Source: Neptunicella sp048268085 (GTDB lineage Bacteria > Pseudomonadota > Gammaproteobacteria > Enterobacterales > Alteromonadaceae). Taken from it: a stretch of DNA of 64,000 bases. The position numbers were made by a program, and so were the translations under genes. The stretch spans positions 1-64,000 of the forward strand of contig NZ_JBLWWF010000001.1 of NCBI RefSeq assembly GCF_048268085.1, given 5' to 3'. The notes under the pieces were generated by a model. The model was not told where the DNA came from. It saw nothing but the letters and a program-made list of their open reading frames with translations, and searched no databases. Below are positions 9,089-18,046 of this stretch, in pieces (within the stretch, counting starts at the first letter, position 1; every line of letters begins with the position of its first letter).

Positions 9089-9528
9089 ATTATCGCCTCA
9101 TAAAGTTCATGATTGCTTTCGGCCTGACGTATTTGTTTGAGAATATCTTTATCGCTTAATTTACCGGCGATGGTAGCCAACGTTTGTAAATGTCCTTGAG
9201 CTTGATCCGCGGGTACCAGTAGAGCAAAGAATATATCCACCGGTTTGTTATCAATTGCATCAAAGCTAATTGGTGTTTGGCAAGTAACTAAAATTCCCAG
9301 TACTTTATCCAGTTCAGCCAGTCGCCCATGGGGCAGGGCAATGCCATTACCAATACCGGTACTGCCCATTTTCTCTCGGGATAACAGACTTTCGAGTATT
9401 TGATCCGAACTCAATTGCGGCAATGCTTGGTGAGCAATATTGCTGATGGTTTCCAAAATACGTTTTTTACTGGAATCTTCGGCTGCACAAACTGTGCAGC
9501 CGGGAGTGAGTATATTTTTAATTTCCAT
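9085..9528 (-). CDS. ptsN: PTS nitrogen regulatory protein EIIA-Ntr
   Basis: This is the terminal phospho-acceptor of the nitrogen PTS, a soluble regulator of K+ transport and other targets. The 147 residues form a single EIIA fructose/mannitol-type domain; the phosphorylated histidine is His67 in GNGIALPHGR. It sits between hpf (37 bp upstream) and rapZ (4-bp overlap), the standard gammaproteobacterial order. Confidence 0.95.
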   Translation of the reverse strand: MEIKNILTPGCTVCAAEDSSKKRILETISNIAHQALPQLSSDQILESLLSREKMGSTGIGNGIALPHGRLAELDKVLGILVTCQTPISFDAIDNKPVDIFFALLVPADQAQGHLQTLATIAGKLSDKDILKQIRQAESNHELYEAII

Positions 9529-9565
9529 TAATTATTACTGCTTTTACTGAGTCATTTAATATGGA

Positions 9566-9853
9566 TTAATGCCGACTGACTTTTTCCTTATGCTTAATCA
9601 CCTGTCGATCAAGCTTGTCAATTAAATTGTCTATTGCTGCATACATATCATTACGCTCTGAGGTAGCAAAGACTTCAGCACCATGTAGATGTAACGTCGC
9701 TTCGGCTTTTTGATTGAGCTTTTCGACGTTAAGTATTACATGGACGTTATTGATATGATCGAAATGTCTTTCCAGTTTGGTAAATTTATTATCTACGTAA
9801 TCACGTAGTGAGTCTGTAATTTCGACATGGTGGCCAGTCAGGTTGATTTGCAT
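9566..9853 (-). CDS. hpf: Ribosome hibernation-promoting factor
   Basis: This is the short form (95 residues) of the HPF/YfiA family, which binds the 30S decoding site and promotes 100S ribosome dimers in stationary phase. It shows the family's beta-alpha-beta pattern, MQINLTGHHVEITDSLRDYV at the N-terminus and a basic C-terminus (KLDRQVIKHKEK). It lies 38 bp after rpoN, as in E. coli, and is likely cotranscribed with it. Confidence 0.94.
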   Translation of the reverse strand: MQINLTGHHVEITDSLRDYVDNKFTKLERHFDHINNVHVILNVEKLNQKAEATLHLHGAEVFATSERNDMYAAIDNLIDKLDRQVIKHKEKVSRH

Positions 9854-9891
9854 ATCGCGACTTCCTTAAATTTGACGTTCAAGCTGCTCCG

Positions 9892-11340
9892 TTAAAGCAG
9901 ACTTTTACGTTGGTTAGACGGTGGAATCATTAATGATTCGCGGTATTTTGCAATGGTTCGCCGAGCAACCATAATACCTTGATCGGCCAACAATTGCGCA
10001 ATCTTACTATCACTCAGAGGTTTACTTTGTGTTTCTGCCGCAACCAGCTTTTTAATTAATGCCCGTATTGCAGTGGACGAACACTCACCGCCATTTTCAG
10101 TGGCGACATGGCTGGAGAAGAAATACTTCAGTTCATAAATCCCTCTGGGGGTATGCATATATTTCTGTGTGGTGACACGGGAAATGGTTGATTCATGCAT
10201 ATCCACCATTTCTGCGACATCATTTAACACCATTGGTTTCATCGCTTCAGGACCATATTCAAAAAATCCCTGTTGCTGCTGCACAATACAGTTGGACACT
10301 TTGAGCAGAGTTTCGTTGCGACTTTGCAGACTTTTAATAAACCACTTGGCTTCTTGCATGTGTGAGCGAATAAACTGACTGTCGCTGGTATTTTTGACAC
10401 TGCGACTCATGGCCGCATATTGCTGATTGATATTGAGTTTGGGAAGACTATCGGGATTCAGTTCGACAACCCAGCGGCCATTCTTTTTCATCACCGATAC
10501 GTCCGGTATCACATATTCTGGCTCAGTGGTAATTAAGGCATTGCCGGGACGTGGATTAAGGGTCTGAATTAATCGTATGGTTTCCCGCAGTTGTTCTTCA
10601 TTTAGGCGCGCCTTGCGCATCAGAGTGCGATAATCCTTACTGGCCAGTAAATCCATGTATTGGGTAATTAGCAGTTTGGCTTCTTCTAGCCAGGGGGTGT
10701 CAGCGGCAAACTGGTTAAGCTGTACCATCAAACATTCGGCCGGTGTTCGTGATCCAACACCAACAGGATCGAACATTTGCACCCGTTTTAATACGCAATT
10801 CACTTCGTCAATGTCGACTTCTTCATTATCGAGACTATTCAGAATATCTTCAGTAGACACGGTGAGATAACCGGATTCATCAATAGAATCAATAATGGCA
10901 GTGGCAATCGCGATATCTGTTTCACTGAAGTGGGTCAGGCGCATTTGCCATAATAAATGTTCTTGAATGTTGTCGGTGGTTTCACCCTGATAAATTTGTT
11001 CATCATCACCACCGCTAATGGGAGCGGCTGGCGCCGAGGATGCACTGTAATATTCATCCCAGGTTGAATCGATAGGTAATTCGTCGGGTAATTCATTTTT
11101 CTCTAGAGCATCACCAGACTCAATACTGTCACTGGCTTCATAGTCATTATCTGAATCTTTGTTTTCGTTTTCGGGGAAGTCCTGATTATCTTCTGCTTCC
11201 AATAGTGGATTGGCATCCAAGGCTTCCTGAATTTCCTGCTGAAGATCGATGGTCGACAATTGCAACAGCCGGATGGCTTGCTGCAACTGCGGTGTCATGG
11301 TCAGTTGTTGGCTAAATTTTAATTGTAATGAGGGCTTCAT
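9892..11340 (-). CDS. rpoN: RNA polymerase sigma-54 factor
   Basis: Sigma-54 directs polymerase to -24/-12 promoters and needs AAA+ activators. The 482-residue protein has the glutamine/leucine-rich region I (QLKFSQQLTMTPQLQQAIRL), an acidic region II (about 50-100), the core-binding and helix-turn-helix domains, and the RpoN box ARRTIAKYRE near the C-terminus. All family landmarks are intact. It follows lptB by 79 bp and heads the hpf-ptsN-rapZ-ptsO genes. Confidence 0.97.
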   Translation of the reverse strand: MKPSLQLKFSQQLTMTPQLQQAIRLLQLSTIDLQQEIQEALDANPLLEAEDNQDFPENENKDSDNDYEASDSIESGDALEKNELPDELPIDSTWDEYYSASSAPAAPISGGDDEQIYQGETTDNIQEHLLWQMRLTHFSETDIAIATAIIDSIDESGYLTVSTEDILNSLDNEEVDIDEVNCVLKRVQMFDPVGVGSRTPAECLMVQLNQFAADTPWLEEAKLLITQYMDLLASKDYRTLMRKARLNEEQLRETIRLIQTLNPRPGNALITTEPEYVIPDVSVMKKNGRWVVELNPDSLPKLNINQQYAAMSRSVKNTSDSQFIRSHMQEAKWFIKSLQSRNETLLKVSNCIVQQQQGFFEYGPEAMKPMVLNDVAEMVDMHESTISRVTTQKYMHTPRGIYELKYFFSSHVATENGGECSSTAIRALIKKLVAAETQSKPLSDSKIAQLLADQGIMVARRTIAKYRESLMIPPSNQRKSLL

Positions 11341-11419
11341 TTACGTCTTGTCGTGTCCCGTTAATTCAAAAACCAGCTAAGGCTGTTACATTGCTAATGG
11401 TTGATGTTTTGTTTGCTAA

Positions 11420-12145
11420 CTATAGCTTGAATTGCTCGCCCAGGTATACATCCCTTACTTGTTGATTACTTAGCACCTGTTCGGCATTGCCTTGGGCAAT
11501 TAATTCTCCATGACTAACGATATAGGCGGTTTCGCACACATCAAGGGTCTCACGAACATTGTGATCGGTGATTAACACGCCAATCCCCCGGTCTTTGAGG
11601 TGATTGATAATTTTCTTTATATCGGTCACAGAAATAGGATCGACGCCCGCAAAGGGTTCGTCAAGCAAAATAAATTCCGGATCGGCAGATAATGCGCGGG
11701 CAATTTCTACCCGTCGCCGTTCGCCACCCGACAAACTCATACCAAGACTATTACGAATATGATTAATGTTGAACTCATCCAACAGGGCGTCTGCATGCTC
11801 TTCGCGCTCAGCCTTACTCAGATCTTTACGAGTTTCTAGAATCGCCATCAAGTTCTGCCATACCGTCAATTTACGAAAAATCGATGACTCTTGCGGTAAA
11901 TATCCAATACCTTTGCGGGCACGAACATGCATAGGTTGCAAAGTCAGCTCCTGATCATCAATAAAAATTTGACCTTTATCGATAGGAACCAAGCCGACAA
12001 TCATATAGAAGGTGGTCGTTTTACCTGCCCCATTTGGCCCTAATAATCCAACAATTTGGCCAGTAGAGACTTGTAAACTCACATCGGTTACCACCTGACG
12101 GGATTTGTAGGATTTGGCTAAATGGGTGGCTTTAAGGGTTGCCAT
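11420..12145 (-). CDS. lptB: LPS export ABC transporter ATP-binding protein LptB
   Basis: LptB is the cytoplasmic ATPase that powers LPS extraction from the inner membrane with LptFG. In 241 residues it has Walker A GPNGAGKTT, signature LSGGERRR, Walker B ILLDEPFAGVD and the switch His in LITDHNVRE. I start it at ATG 12145 (MATLKATHLAKSY), preceded by GGAAAAA and one base after the lptA stop; the longer frame up to 12292 only reads back through lptA. It belongs to the kdsC-lptC-lptA-lptB block; lptFG lie elsewhere. Confidence 0.96.
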   Translation of the reverse strand: MATLKATHLAKSYKSRQVVTDVSLQVSTGQIVGLLGPNGAGKTTTFYMIVGLVPIDKGQIFIDDQELTLQPMHVRARKGIGYLPQESSIFRKLTVWQNLMAILETRKDLSKAEREEHADALLDEFNINHIRNSLGMSLSGGERRRVEIARALSADPEFILLDEPFAGVDPISVTDIKKIINHLKDRGIGVLITDHNVRETLDVCETAYIVSHGELIAQGNAEQVLSNQQVRDVYLGEQFKL

Positions 12146-12146
12146 C

Positions 12147-12668
12147 TTATTTTTCCTGTGTGCCGGGTTGATAGATAGTGATCGTGCGTCCATCGTCATC
12201 GTTACTGCCGTTGGCACTAAATTGTTCATTTTCCATATCGAACTCAATAAATTCGGCCTTAACCATACTGTTTTGTAAGTGCAGTTCGGCATTGGTGGTA
12301 AGCGTTAATACCCGTTCGCCCAGGGTATATTTGATTTCGTTGGCTAAGGCTTTAATCATACTGCCATCATCAGACTTTTGCTGATAGCTGGCGGGATTGC
12401 CACGAGCAATAAAAATTTCACTGCCAGGACCATCTTTGGCTATCACATCCACCTCATCGGCATCAATCACCAAACTGCCTTGGGTAATATGTACATTACC
12501 ACGGTAGAATCCGGATTTTTCGATGCCGTCTGCTTTGTTATTTTCAGATAATATTTCCAGTGGCTGCTTGAAATCAGCCTTATCAGCAAAAGCATGTAGG
12601 GGAACCAGCAGTAATGCCAGATAACCCGCTTTAATGGCTAAGGTTGGGTGAAAAAGTCGATTTAGCAT
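12147..12668 (-). CDS. lptA: LPS periplasmic bridge protein LptA
   Basis: LptA polymerises into the periplasmic bridge that carries LPS from LptC to LptD. The protein has a signal peptide (cleavage likely after HAFA) and an OstA/beta-jellyroll domain with typical ITQGSLVIDADEVDV and NEQFSANG segments. ATG 12668 begins a good signal sequence; a TTG at 12683 would add five residues. The start lies 38 bp inside lptC, so the two are probably coupled. Confidence 0.92.
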   Translation of the reverse strand: MLNRLFHPTLAIKAGYLALLLVPLHAFADKADFKQPLEILSENNKADGIEKSGFYRGNVHITQGSLVIDADEVDVIAKDGPGSEIFIARGNPASYQQKSDDGSMIKALANEIKYTLGERVLTLTTNAELHLQNSMVKAEFIEFDMENEQFSANGSNDDDGRTITIYQPGTQEK

Positions 12669-13200
12669 GATTAAGTAGCTCAAAAGTTCGTTTATTTAAA
12701 TTAGCGGTAAAACCAGTGCCTTGAACGACAAAGTTCTTGCCACTAATGGTTACCAACTGATCGGAAGAGAGGGTGTTGTTATTCAGGTCAATTTCAATGA
12801 AATCGGTTTTCATGGTTTGAATAAACCCTTCTTTATCGGTGCTTTGTAATACCACATTATCTTCTAAATGCAGTCGATTATCATCGTATAATGTACCTTC
12901 CACCGCGCTGACGTGCCAAGGACGCTCCTGTGCCGTGGTAAATATGGTGTATTGAGGTTGCTCAAATAAAGTAAAGCCAAGTAACTGGTAATGTTCCATA
13001 TGCTCTGCATAAACCTGATGGTGAATTTCACCTTGTTTATCATACAACGTACTTTGCATTTTATTGGCTTGGTAATTGGGGCGCCAGGCTTCTTCGGTTT
13101 TATCTGTTGTTTGGGTAGGTGAATCGGTTAGCCAGTCTTCAAAATTAAGCACTAATACCAGTAAAAACAGTAAACATATACTGATCGACACTTTGCTCAT
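12631..13200 (-). CDS. lptC: LPS export protein LptC
   Basis: LptC is a bitopic inner-membrane protein that passes LPS from LptBFG to LptA. The 189 residues have one N-terminal transmembrane helix (about 4-19, ISICLLFLLVLVLNF) and a periplasmic beta-jellyroll with YDKQGEIHHQVYAEHMEHY and the C-terminal LVTISGKNFVVQGTGFTAN type pattern. Start ATG overlaps the kdsC stop by 4 bp. Confidence 0.92.
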   Translation of the reverse strand: MSKVSISICLLFLLVLVLNFEDWLTDSPTQTTDKTEEAWRPNYQANKMQSTLYDKQGEIHHQVYAEHMEHYQLLGFTLFEQPQYTIFTTAQERPWHVSAVEGTLYDDNRLHLEDNVVLQSTDKEGFIQTMKTDFIEIDLNNNTLSSDQLVTISGKNFVVQGTGFTANLNKRTFELLNHAKSTFSPNLSH

Positions 13201-13751
13201 GTGCTGCTTCCATGAATGTGATTTAGTTTTTTGTGTGCATGTAAAATTAAATCACAGACTTCGCGTACTGCGCCAAATCCACCGCGCAAGCTGGTAATAT
13301 AGTCAGCTTGTTGACGAACGTATGGGTGACCATCCGCTACTGAAATGCGTATCCCTGCTTCATCAAACATGCCTAAATCTGGCATATCATCACCCATTGC
13401 TGCAATATGGTTGCTGTCCAATTTAAGCTTGTTTGCCAATGTTTGTAACGCGGGGCCTTTGTTTTCTTCACCCTGAATGATGTGCGTCACACCTAAACTG
13501 GTCATGCGTTGGGTAACAATATTGGATGAACGTCCAGTAATGACCGCAACTTGAATACCTAATTTTTGAATCGCTTTAACGCCATAGCCATCACGGGTAT
13601 GAAAGGCTTTTAGTTCTTCACCATCATTACCTAAATAAATGCGCCCATCAGAAAATATGCCATCGACATCGCAAGCCAATAGTTTGATGCGGGCTAATTT
13701 AGTGATAAGTCGTGAGTCTATTTCACCGTAAAGCGTTGTGATTAGGGACAT
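13197..13751 (-). CDS. kdsC: 3-deoxy-D-manno-octulosonate 8-phosphate phosphatase
   Basis: KdsC is a cytosolic HAD phosphatase that makes Kdo for LPS inner core. The 184 residues contain the catalytic DVD (Asp28, Asp30) in LLACDVDGIFSDG, motif II VITGRSS, and the metal-binding GDDMPD. In E. coli kdsD (arabinose 5-phosphate isomerase) precedes it; here the Na+/Ca2+ antiporter gene ends only 7 bp upstream, so kdsD is absent from the locus. The protein shows no fused isomerase domain. Confidence 0.95.
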   Translation of the reverse strand: MSLITTLYGEIDSRLITKLARIKLLACDVDGIFSDGRIYLGNDGEELKAFHTRDGYGVKAIQKLGIQVAVITGRSSNIVTQRMTSLGVTHIIQGEENKGPALQTLANKLKLDSNHIAAMGDDMPDLGMFDEAGIRISVADGHPYVRQQADYITSLRGGFGAVREVCDLILHAHKKLNHIHGSST

Positions 13752-13758
13752 AGGTTAG

Positions 13759-14718
13759 TTACCATCCGATCAGTATTATCTGATAAAGCACAAACAATGC
13801 CAGTAACATGCCGCCCTGCCAACGATTAATTCGACGTTGTCCGCGAAAATTAAAGCTGAACAGGACGAGCAATAAAGTCAGTCCCAGCATGGCGTAGCTA
13901 TCACGCCCCGCCGCGTTAGCATCAATAATTCCCGGCGCAATTAAGCCCGGCATGGCCAATACAGCAAGAATATTAAATATATTTGATCCGATAATATTGC
14001 CCAGTGCCATGTCATCTTCGCCTTTACGCATGCTTGCAACACTGGCGGCTAATTCCGGTAGGCTGGTGCCGATGGCGATAATAGTTAGGCCGATAACCAA
14101 ATCACTCATCCCAAAAAATTTGGCAATATTGACTGCTGAACCGACCATGTATTGAGCGCTAAGAGGCAGCAGAATCATTCCGACAACCAACCAGAAAAGT
14201 GCTTTTGGGGTGTCAACATTCAAATCTAATTCTTGGCTGATTTCTTGTTCTAGTTTGTCTTTTTTATCGGCATGCATGGATAGCCAACAAACGGCAAAAA
14301 TAGCGGCGAAGAAACCAACTAGTAAAATTATCCCTTCCGTGCGAGTCAGTTTTTGATCCGCCAGAAAATAGATGCCAAGCAACGTTGCTGCAACGAGCAT
14401 CGGCATCTCTCTTTTTAAGGTACTGGAGGCGACTAGCATGGGTTTAAATAATGCGGTCACGCCTAACACCAGTGCGATATTAGTAATATTGGATCCGATA
14501 GCATTACCTACCGCCGTATCCGGGTTACCACTGAATGATGCGGTAAACGAGACCATAATTTCAGGCGCCGAAGATCCCATCGCAACAATTGTGAGACCAA
14601 TAATCATCGGCGAAATACCCAAATTACCGGCTAAAGCTGATGCACCATAGACAAAACGATCAGCACTCCAGCTCAATACTGTCAGCCCAATCATAAAAAT
14701 CACAACATCAACAATCAT
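13759..14718 (-). CDS. yrbG: Calcium/sodium antiporter, YrbG-like
   Basis: This is a CaCA-superfamily inner-membrane exchanger. The 319 residues contain two inverted repeats, each with the family's alpha motif: AMGSSAPEIMVS and GSNITNIALVLG in the first half, AIGTSLPELAAS and GSNIFNILAVL in the second, separated by an acidic cytoplasmic loop (about 147-170). It heads the kdsC-lptCAB-rpoN direction, divergent from mlaF as in E. coli. The ion specificity is inferred from family. Confidence 0.93.
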   Translation of the reverse strand: MIVDVVIFMIGLTVLSWSADRFVYGASALAGNLGISPMIIGLTIVAMGSSAPEIMVSFTASFSGNPDTAVGNAIGSNITNIALVLGVTALFKPMLVASSTLKREMPMLVAATLLGIYFLADQKLTRTEGIILLVGFFAAIFAVCWLSMHADKKDKLEQEISQELDLNVDTPKALFWLVVGMILLPLSAQYMVGSAVNIAKFFGMSDLVIGLTIIAIGTSLPELAASVASMRKGEDDMALGNIIGSNIFNILAVLAMPGLIAPGIIDANAAGRDSYAMLGLTLLLVLFSFNFRGQRRINRWQGGMLLALFVLYQIILIGW

Positions 14719-14868
14719 CTATTTACTTCTACAGGTTAATTTGCCGCGAATTGTCGCAAAAACACAGCGCTTTGCCTATGGGCAATCTGAGCTTTATTGC
14801 TTTTTTACGGGAGCAAGAGATATTCTGGTGTCGTTCGGTTTATCTGTAAAAAGTACGATAGTACTAAG

Positions 14869-14884
14869 TGTAATTTAAATTACA
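14869..14884. promoter_or_regulatory. 16-bp perfect palindrome between yrbG and mlaF
   Basis: TGTAATTTAAATTACA reads the same on both strands and sits in the 290-bp region between the divergent yrbG and mlaF genes, about 125 bp before the mlaF start. TGTAA-N6-TTACA is a typical dimeric-repressor half-site arrangement. No regulator is known to me for this site; it could control either or both transcripts. Confidence 0.45.
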
Positions 14885-15008
14885 TCTTGTAACTTTTTAA
14901 TATTTCTAATTAGGATTGAAATTAAATAAACTGTCACCACTTAGTAATTTCGCTAATAATGATTGTCATATCTGTCTCCATCACAAAAATCGGGATCGCC
15001 TAATATCA

Positions 15009-15812
15009 ATGGACTATCTGGTAGAAATTAACAATCTGACTTTTAAGCGCGGCCAGCGTGTTATCTATCAGGATATCTCTATGAAGATTCCCCGTGGAAA
15101 AACCACCGCAATTATGGGCCCCAGTGGTATAGGTAAAACCACTATGTTGAGGTTGATAGGAGGGCAGCTAAAGCCTGATCAGGGCGATATTCTGTTTAAT
15201 GGTGACTCTATTCCGAGCATGAATCGTCGTCAACTTTATCAGGCCCGTCGCCATATGAGCATGCTGTTCCAAAGTGGGGCGCTGTTCACTGAAATGTCAG
15301 TGTTTGACAACATTGCCTATCCATTGCGCGAACACACCGAATTATCTGAATCATTAATACGCCTCGTGGTTTTGTTGAAATTGCAGACTGTGGGATTGCG
15401 TGGAGCTGCTGATTTAATGCCGAATGAGTTATCTGGCGGCATGGCTCGCAGAGCGGCATTAGCAAGAGCGATTGCCCTTGATCCCCAACTGATTATGTAT
15501 GATGAACCTTTTGCTGGACAGGATCCTATTTCCATGGGGGTGTTGGTCAAGCTTATTAAGGCACTTAATGATGCGTTGAATCTGACCAGTCTGGTGGTAA
15601 CCCATGATGTGGATGAGGTCATGAGTATCGCCGATTATATTTATATCATTGCCGATCAAAAAATCATTGGTGAGGGGAGTCCGGAACAAATAAGAAATAG
15701 TGACTCATTGTTAGTGCAACAGTTTTTGCAAGGCCAGGCCGATGGTCCCGTTCCTTTTCATTATCCGGCGCAGGATTTAAGGCAAGAATTAATCAATGGT
15801 GGTAAATCTTAA
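15009..15812 (+). CDS. mlaF: Phospholipid transport ATPase MlaF
   Basis: MlaF is the cytoplasmic ATPase of the MlaFEDB complex, which moves phospholipids between inner-membrane and periplasmic MlaC to keep outer-membrane lipid asymmetry. Its 267 residues have Walker A GPSGIGKTT, signature LSGGMARR, Walker B LIMYDEPFAGQD and the C-terminal tail ADGPVPFHYPAQD characteristic of MlaF. ATG 15009 matches the E. coli N-terminus; an upstream frame to 14916 is unlikely. The Shine-Dalgarno is weak. The stop overlaps mlaE (TAATG). Confidence 0.95.
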   Translation: MDYLVEINNLTFKRGQRVIYQDISMKIPRGKTTAIMGPSGIGKTTMLRLIGGQLKPDQGDILFNGDSIPSMNRRQLYQARRHMSMLFQSGALFTEMSVFDNIAYPLREHTELSESLIRLVVLLKLQTVGLRGAADLMPNELSGGMARRAALARAIALDPQLIMYDEPFAGQDPISMGVLVKLIKALNDALNLTSLVVTHDVDEVMSIADYIYIIADQKIIGEGSPEQIRNSDSLLVQQFLQGQADGPVPFHYPAQDLRQELINGGKS

Positions 15813-16588
15813 TGTGGCTGGTTAGCTTAGGTGCTTCGGTACTGAATAAAATAGCAGCGATCGGGCGAGCTGCACAAATACTCGGTGGAGCCATTATAGC
15901 TTGGCCCAAACCGCATAAAAACGTTCCCTTAGTGATTAAACAAATTTATGTGGTGGGTGTGCAGTCGTTGCTGATTATTGTCGTATCAGGTTTGTTTATT
16001 GGCATGGTAATGGCGTTACAGGGCTACACTATTTTGGTCGGCTATGGAGCCGAAGATAGTTTGGGGCCGATGGTAGCGTTATCTTTACTGCGTGAGCTAG
16101 GGCCTGTTGTGACCGCGTTATTGTTTGCCGGGCGAGCCGGCTCCGCATTAACGGCTGAAATTGGTTTAATGAAAGCCACTGAGCAACTGAGTAGTTTAGA
16201 GATGATGGCTATTGATCCATTACGCAGGGTGATTGCACCACGTTTTTGGGCGGGAATAATTTCGATGCCGATGTTAGCGATTATTTTTAGCACGGTGGGT
16301 ATTTTAGGTGGTCACTTGGTTGGTGTTGACTGGTTAGGTGTTGATAGCGGCAGCTATTGGTCGATTATGCAATCAACCGTTGAATTTAATGGTGATGTTT
16401 TGAATGGGGTTATCAAGAGCTTGGTATTTGCTGTAGTGGTGACCTGGATTGCGGTATTTAAAGGCTATGATTGTCTACCAACGTCCGAAGGAATTAGTAA
16501 GGCGACGACTGAAACAGTTGTGCATGCTTCGTTAACGGTTTTAGGGCTGGATTTTATTCTGACAGCCCTGATGTTTGGGATTGAATAA
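15812..16588 (+). CDS. mlaE: Phospholipid transport permease MlaE
   Basis: MlaE is the membrane subunit of MlaFEDB. At 258 residues it matches the family length, with five to six hydrophobic helices and the conserved blocks ELGPVVTALLFAGRAGSAL and EQLSSLEMMAIDP. It overlaps mlaF by one base and abuts mlaD directly, so all subunits are coupled. Confidence 0.96.
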   Translation: MWLVSLGASVLNKIAAIGRAAQILGGAIIAWPKPHKNVPLVIKQIYVVGVQSLLIIVVSGLFIGMVMALQGYTILVGYGAEDSLGPMVALSLLRELGPVVTALLFAGRAGSALTAEIGLMKATEQLSSLEMMAIDPLRRVIAPRFWAGIISMPMLAIIFSTVGILGGHLVGVDWLGVDSGSYWSIMQSTVEFNGDVLNGVIKSLVFAVVVTWIAVFKGYDCLPTSEGISKATTETVVHASLTVLGLDFILTALMFGIE

Positions 16589-17056
16589 ATGAATTCGCGT
16601 AAGATTGAATTAATGGTAGGTATTTTTGTCGCATTAGCTATAGCTGCAGCTTTGATGTTGGCACTAAATGTGGCTAATCGTGGTATTACGGGTAGTGGAG
16701 ATACGTATCAATTATTTGCCAAATTTGACAATATAGGTGGCTTAAAAGTCCGTTCCGCTGTCAAGGTTGGTGGTGTGACGGTGGGTCGAGTGACCTCGAT
16801 CAAATTGGACGATAAAGATTTTACCCCAGTGGTAACGATGACTATTGCCCGTGAGTATGCTCACTTTCCTGAAACGAGCTCGGTAGCAATTTTGACATCA
16901 GGTCTGTTGGGCGAACAATATATTGGTTTACAGCCTGGATTTTCCTTTGATGGTATAGGCACATTGAAAGAAGGTGATTACATTGAAGATACCAAGTCTG
17001 CTTTAGTCTTGGAAGATTTGATTGGTCAGTTCCTGTTTAGCAAATCTAAAGACTAG
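16589..17056 (+). CDS. mlaD: Phospholipid-binding MCE protein MlaD
   Basis: MlaD forms the hexameric periplasmic ring of MlaFEDB. The 155-residue protein has one N-terminal transmembrane helix (about 8-27) and one MCE domain (about 38-116; GGLKVRSAVKVGGVTVGRV), with a hydrophobic tail including LVLEDLIGQFLF that lines the lipid channel. It is somewhat shorter than E. coli MlaD (183), missing part of the C-terminal tail. Confidence 0.95.
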   Translation: MNSRKIELMVGIFVALAIAAALMLALNVANRGITGSGDTYQLFAKFDNIGGLKVRSAVKVGGVTVGRVTSIKLDDKDFTPVVTMTIAREYAHFPETSSVAILTSGLLGEQYIGLQPGFSFDGIGTLKEGDYIEDTKSALVLEDLIGQFLFSKSKD

Positions 17057-17066
17057 GGGAATCAAC

Positions 17067-17714
17067 ATGTTGAGAAAATTAGTCGGCACTGTACTGTTAG
17101 TTATCGGTCTATCAGTATCTACTGCAGCGATGGCTCAGGATGAAAGTAATCCTTATTTGATGGTAAAAAATGCCGCGACTAAAACCTTTGATCGAATCAA
17201 GCGGGAGCGGGTTGCGATTGAGAAAAATCCAGATTTGTTGCGGGCCATTATGGAACAAGAATTATTACCGCACGTGGATTATAAGTTCTCGGCGTTAAAG
17301 GTGCTGGGTAAGCATTTCAAATCGGTTCCTCATGATAAAATTCCCGAATTTATTCAAGTTTTCAGAGATTATTTGGTAACCACTTACGCGATTGCAATGT
17401 CTCAGTATGATGATCAGGTTGTTGAGTTTGAACCAGCCCAAGATGTTGAAGATGATCGAATGGTTACGGTACGCGCCTTGGTCAAAGAACCCGGTCGACC
17501 TGATATAAAAATCGCTTTTAAAGTGCGTAAAAGTAGCCGTACTGATGAATGGAAAGCCTTTGATATGGTGGCAGAAGGCATTAGTTTATTGTCCAGCAAG
17601 CAAAGTGAGCTGGAAGGGATAATCCGTCAAGATGGTATTGATGCAGTGATTAAAATGCTGAAAGAAAAAAATAGCCAATCCATCGTGTTGCCAAACAAAA
17701 AAGAGGACAACTGA
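17067..17714 (+). CDS. mlaC: Periplasmic phospholipid shuttle MlaC
   Basis: MlaC carries phospholipids across the periplasm between MlaA-porin and MlaFEDB. The 215 residues include a signal peptide (cleavage after AMA, about residue 24) and a tgt2/Ttg2 domain with LPHVDYKFSALKVLGKHF and VAEGISLLSSKQSE-type segments. ATG 17067 has AGGGGA upstream. It follows mlaD by 10 bp. Confidence 0.95.
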   Translation: MLRKLVGTVLLVIGLSVSTAAMAQDESNPYLMVKNAATKTFDRIKRERVAIEKNPDLLRAIMEQELLPHVDYKFSALKVLGKHFKSVPHDKIPEFIQVFRDYLVTTYAIAMSQYDDQVVEFEPAQDVEDDRMVTVRALVKEPGRPDIKIAFKVRKSSRTDEWKAFDMVAEGISLLSSKQSELEGIIRQDGIDAVIKMLKEKNSQSIVLPNKKEDN

Positions 17715-18017
17715 TTGGACGCACTTAACGTTGAGCTTAAGGAGCAAAACCAGTTTCATTTTATCGGAGCGTTAAATAGCAAGACGTTGGTCAAGCCGTG
17801 GCAAGATCGTCAAGCGCAGTGGCAAAAAATCAATAGCGAAATTATTTTTGATTTACAAGGCGTAACGTTGATTGATACGGCCGGTTTAGCCTGGTTATTG
17901 CAGCTGATTGATGAGTGTCAACGAGCCAACAAAAACTTAAAATTAGTCAATGTCCCGACGTCATTACTGAAGTTGGCAAAAATGAGCGACGTTGAGGGCT
18001 TTTTACCGTTACAATAG
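17715..18017 (+). CDS. mlaB: MlaB, STAS-domain subunit of the Mla complex
   Basis: MlaB is a cytoplasmic STAS protein that stabilises and activates MlaF. The 100 residues show the STAS core DLQGVTLIDTAGLAWLLQL, with Thr in the position known to matter in E. coli. The start is a TTG placed directly after the mlaC stop; GAGG lies 8 bases before it, within the mlaC end, and no ATG is available, so the unusual start is well supported. Confidence 0.9.
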   Translation: MDALNVELKEQNQFHFIGALNSKTLVKPWQDRQAQWQKINSEIIFDLQGVTLIDTAGLAWLLQLIDECQRANKNLKLVNVPTSLLKLAKMSDVEGFLPLQ

Positions 18018-18046
18018 CGGCAATTTATTCAAATCATAGATTGGTC

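Noticed and set aside
12146..12292. N-terminal extension of LptB
   Set aside because: The extra 49 residues lie wholly in the lptA gene and have no LptB homology; ATG 12145 has the proper ribosome site.
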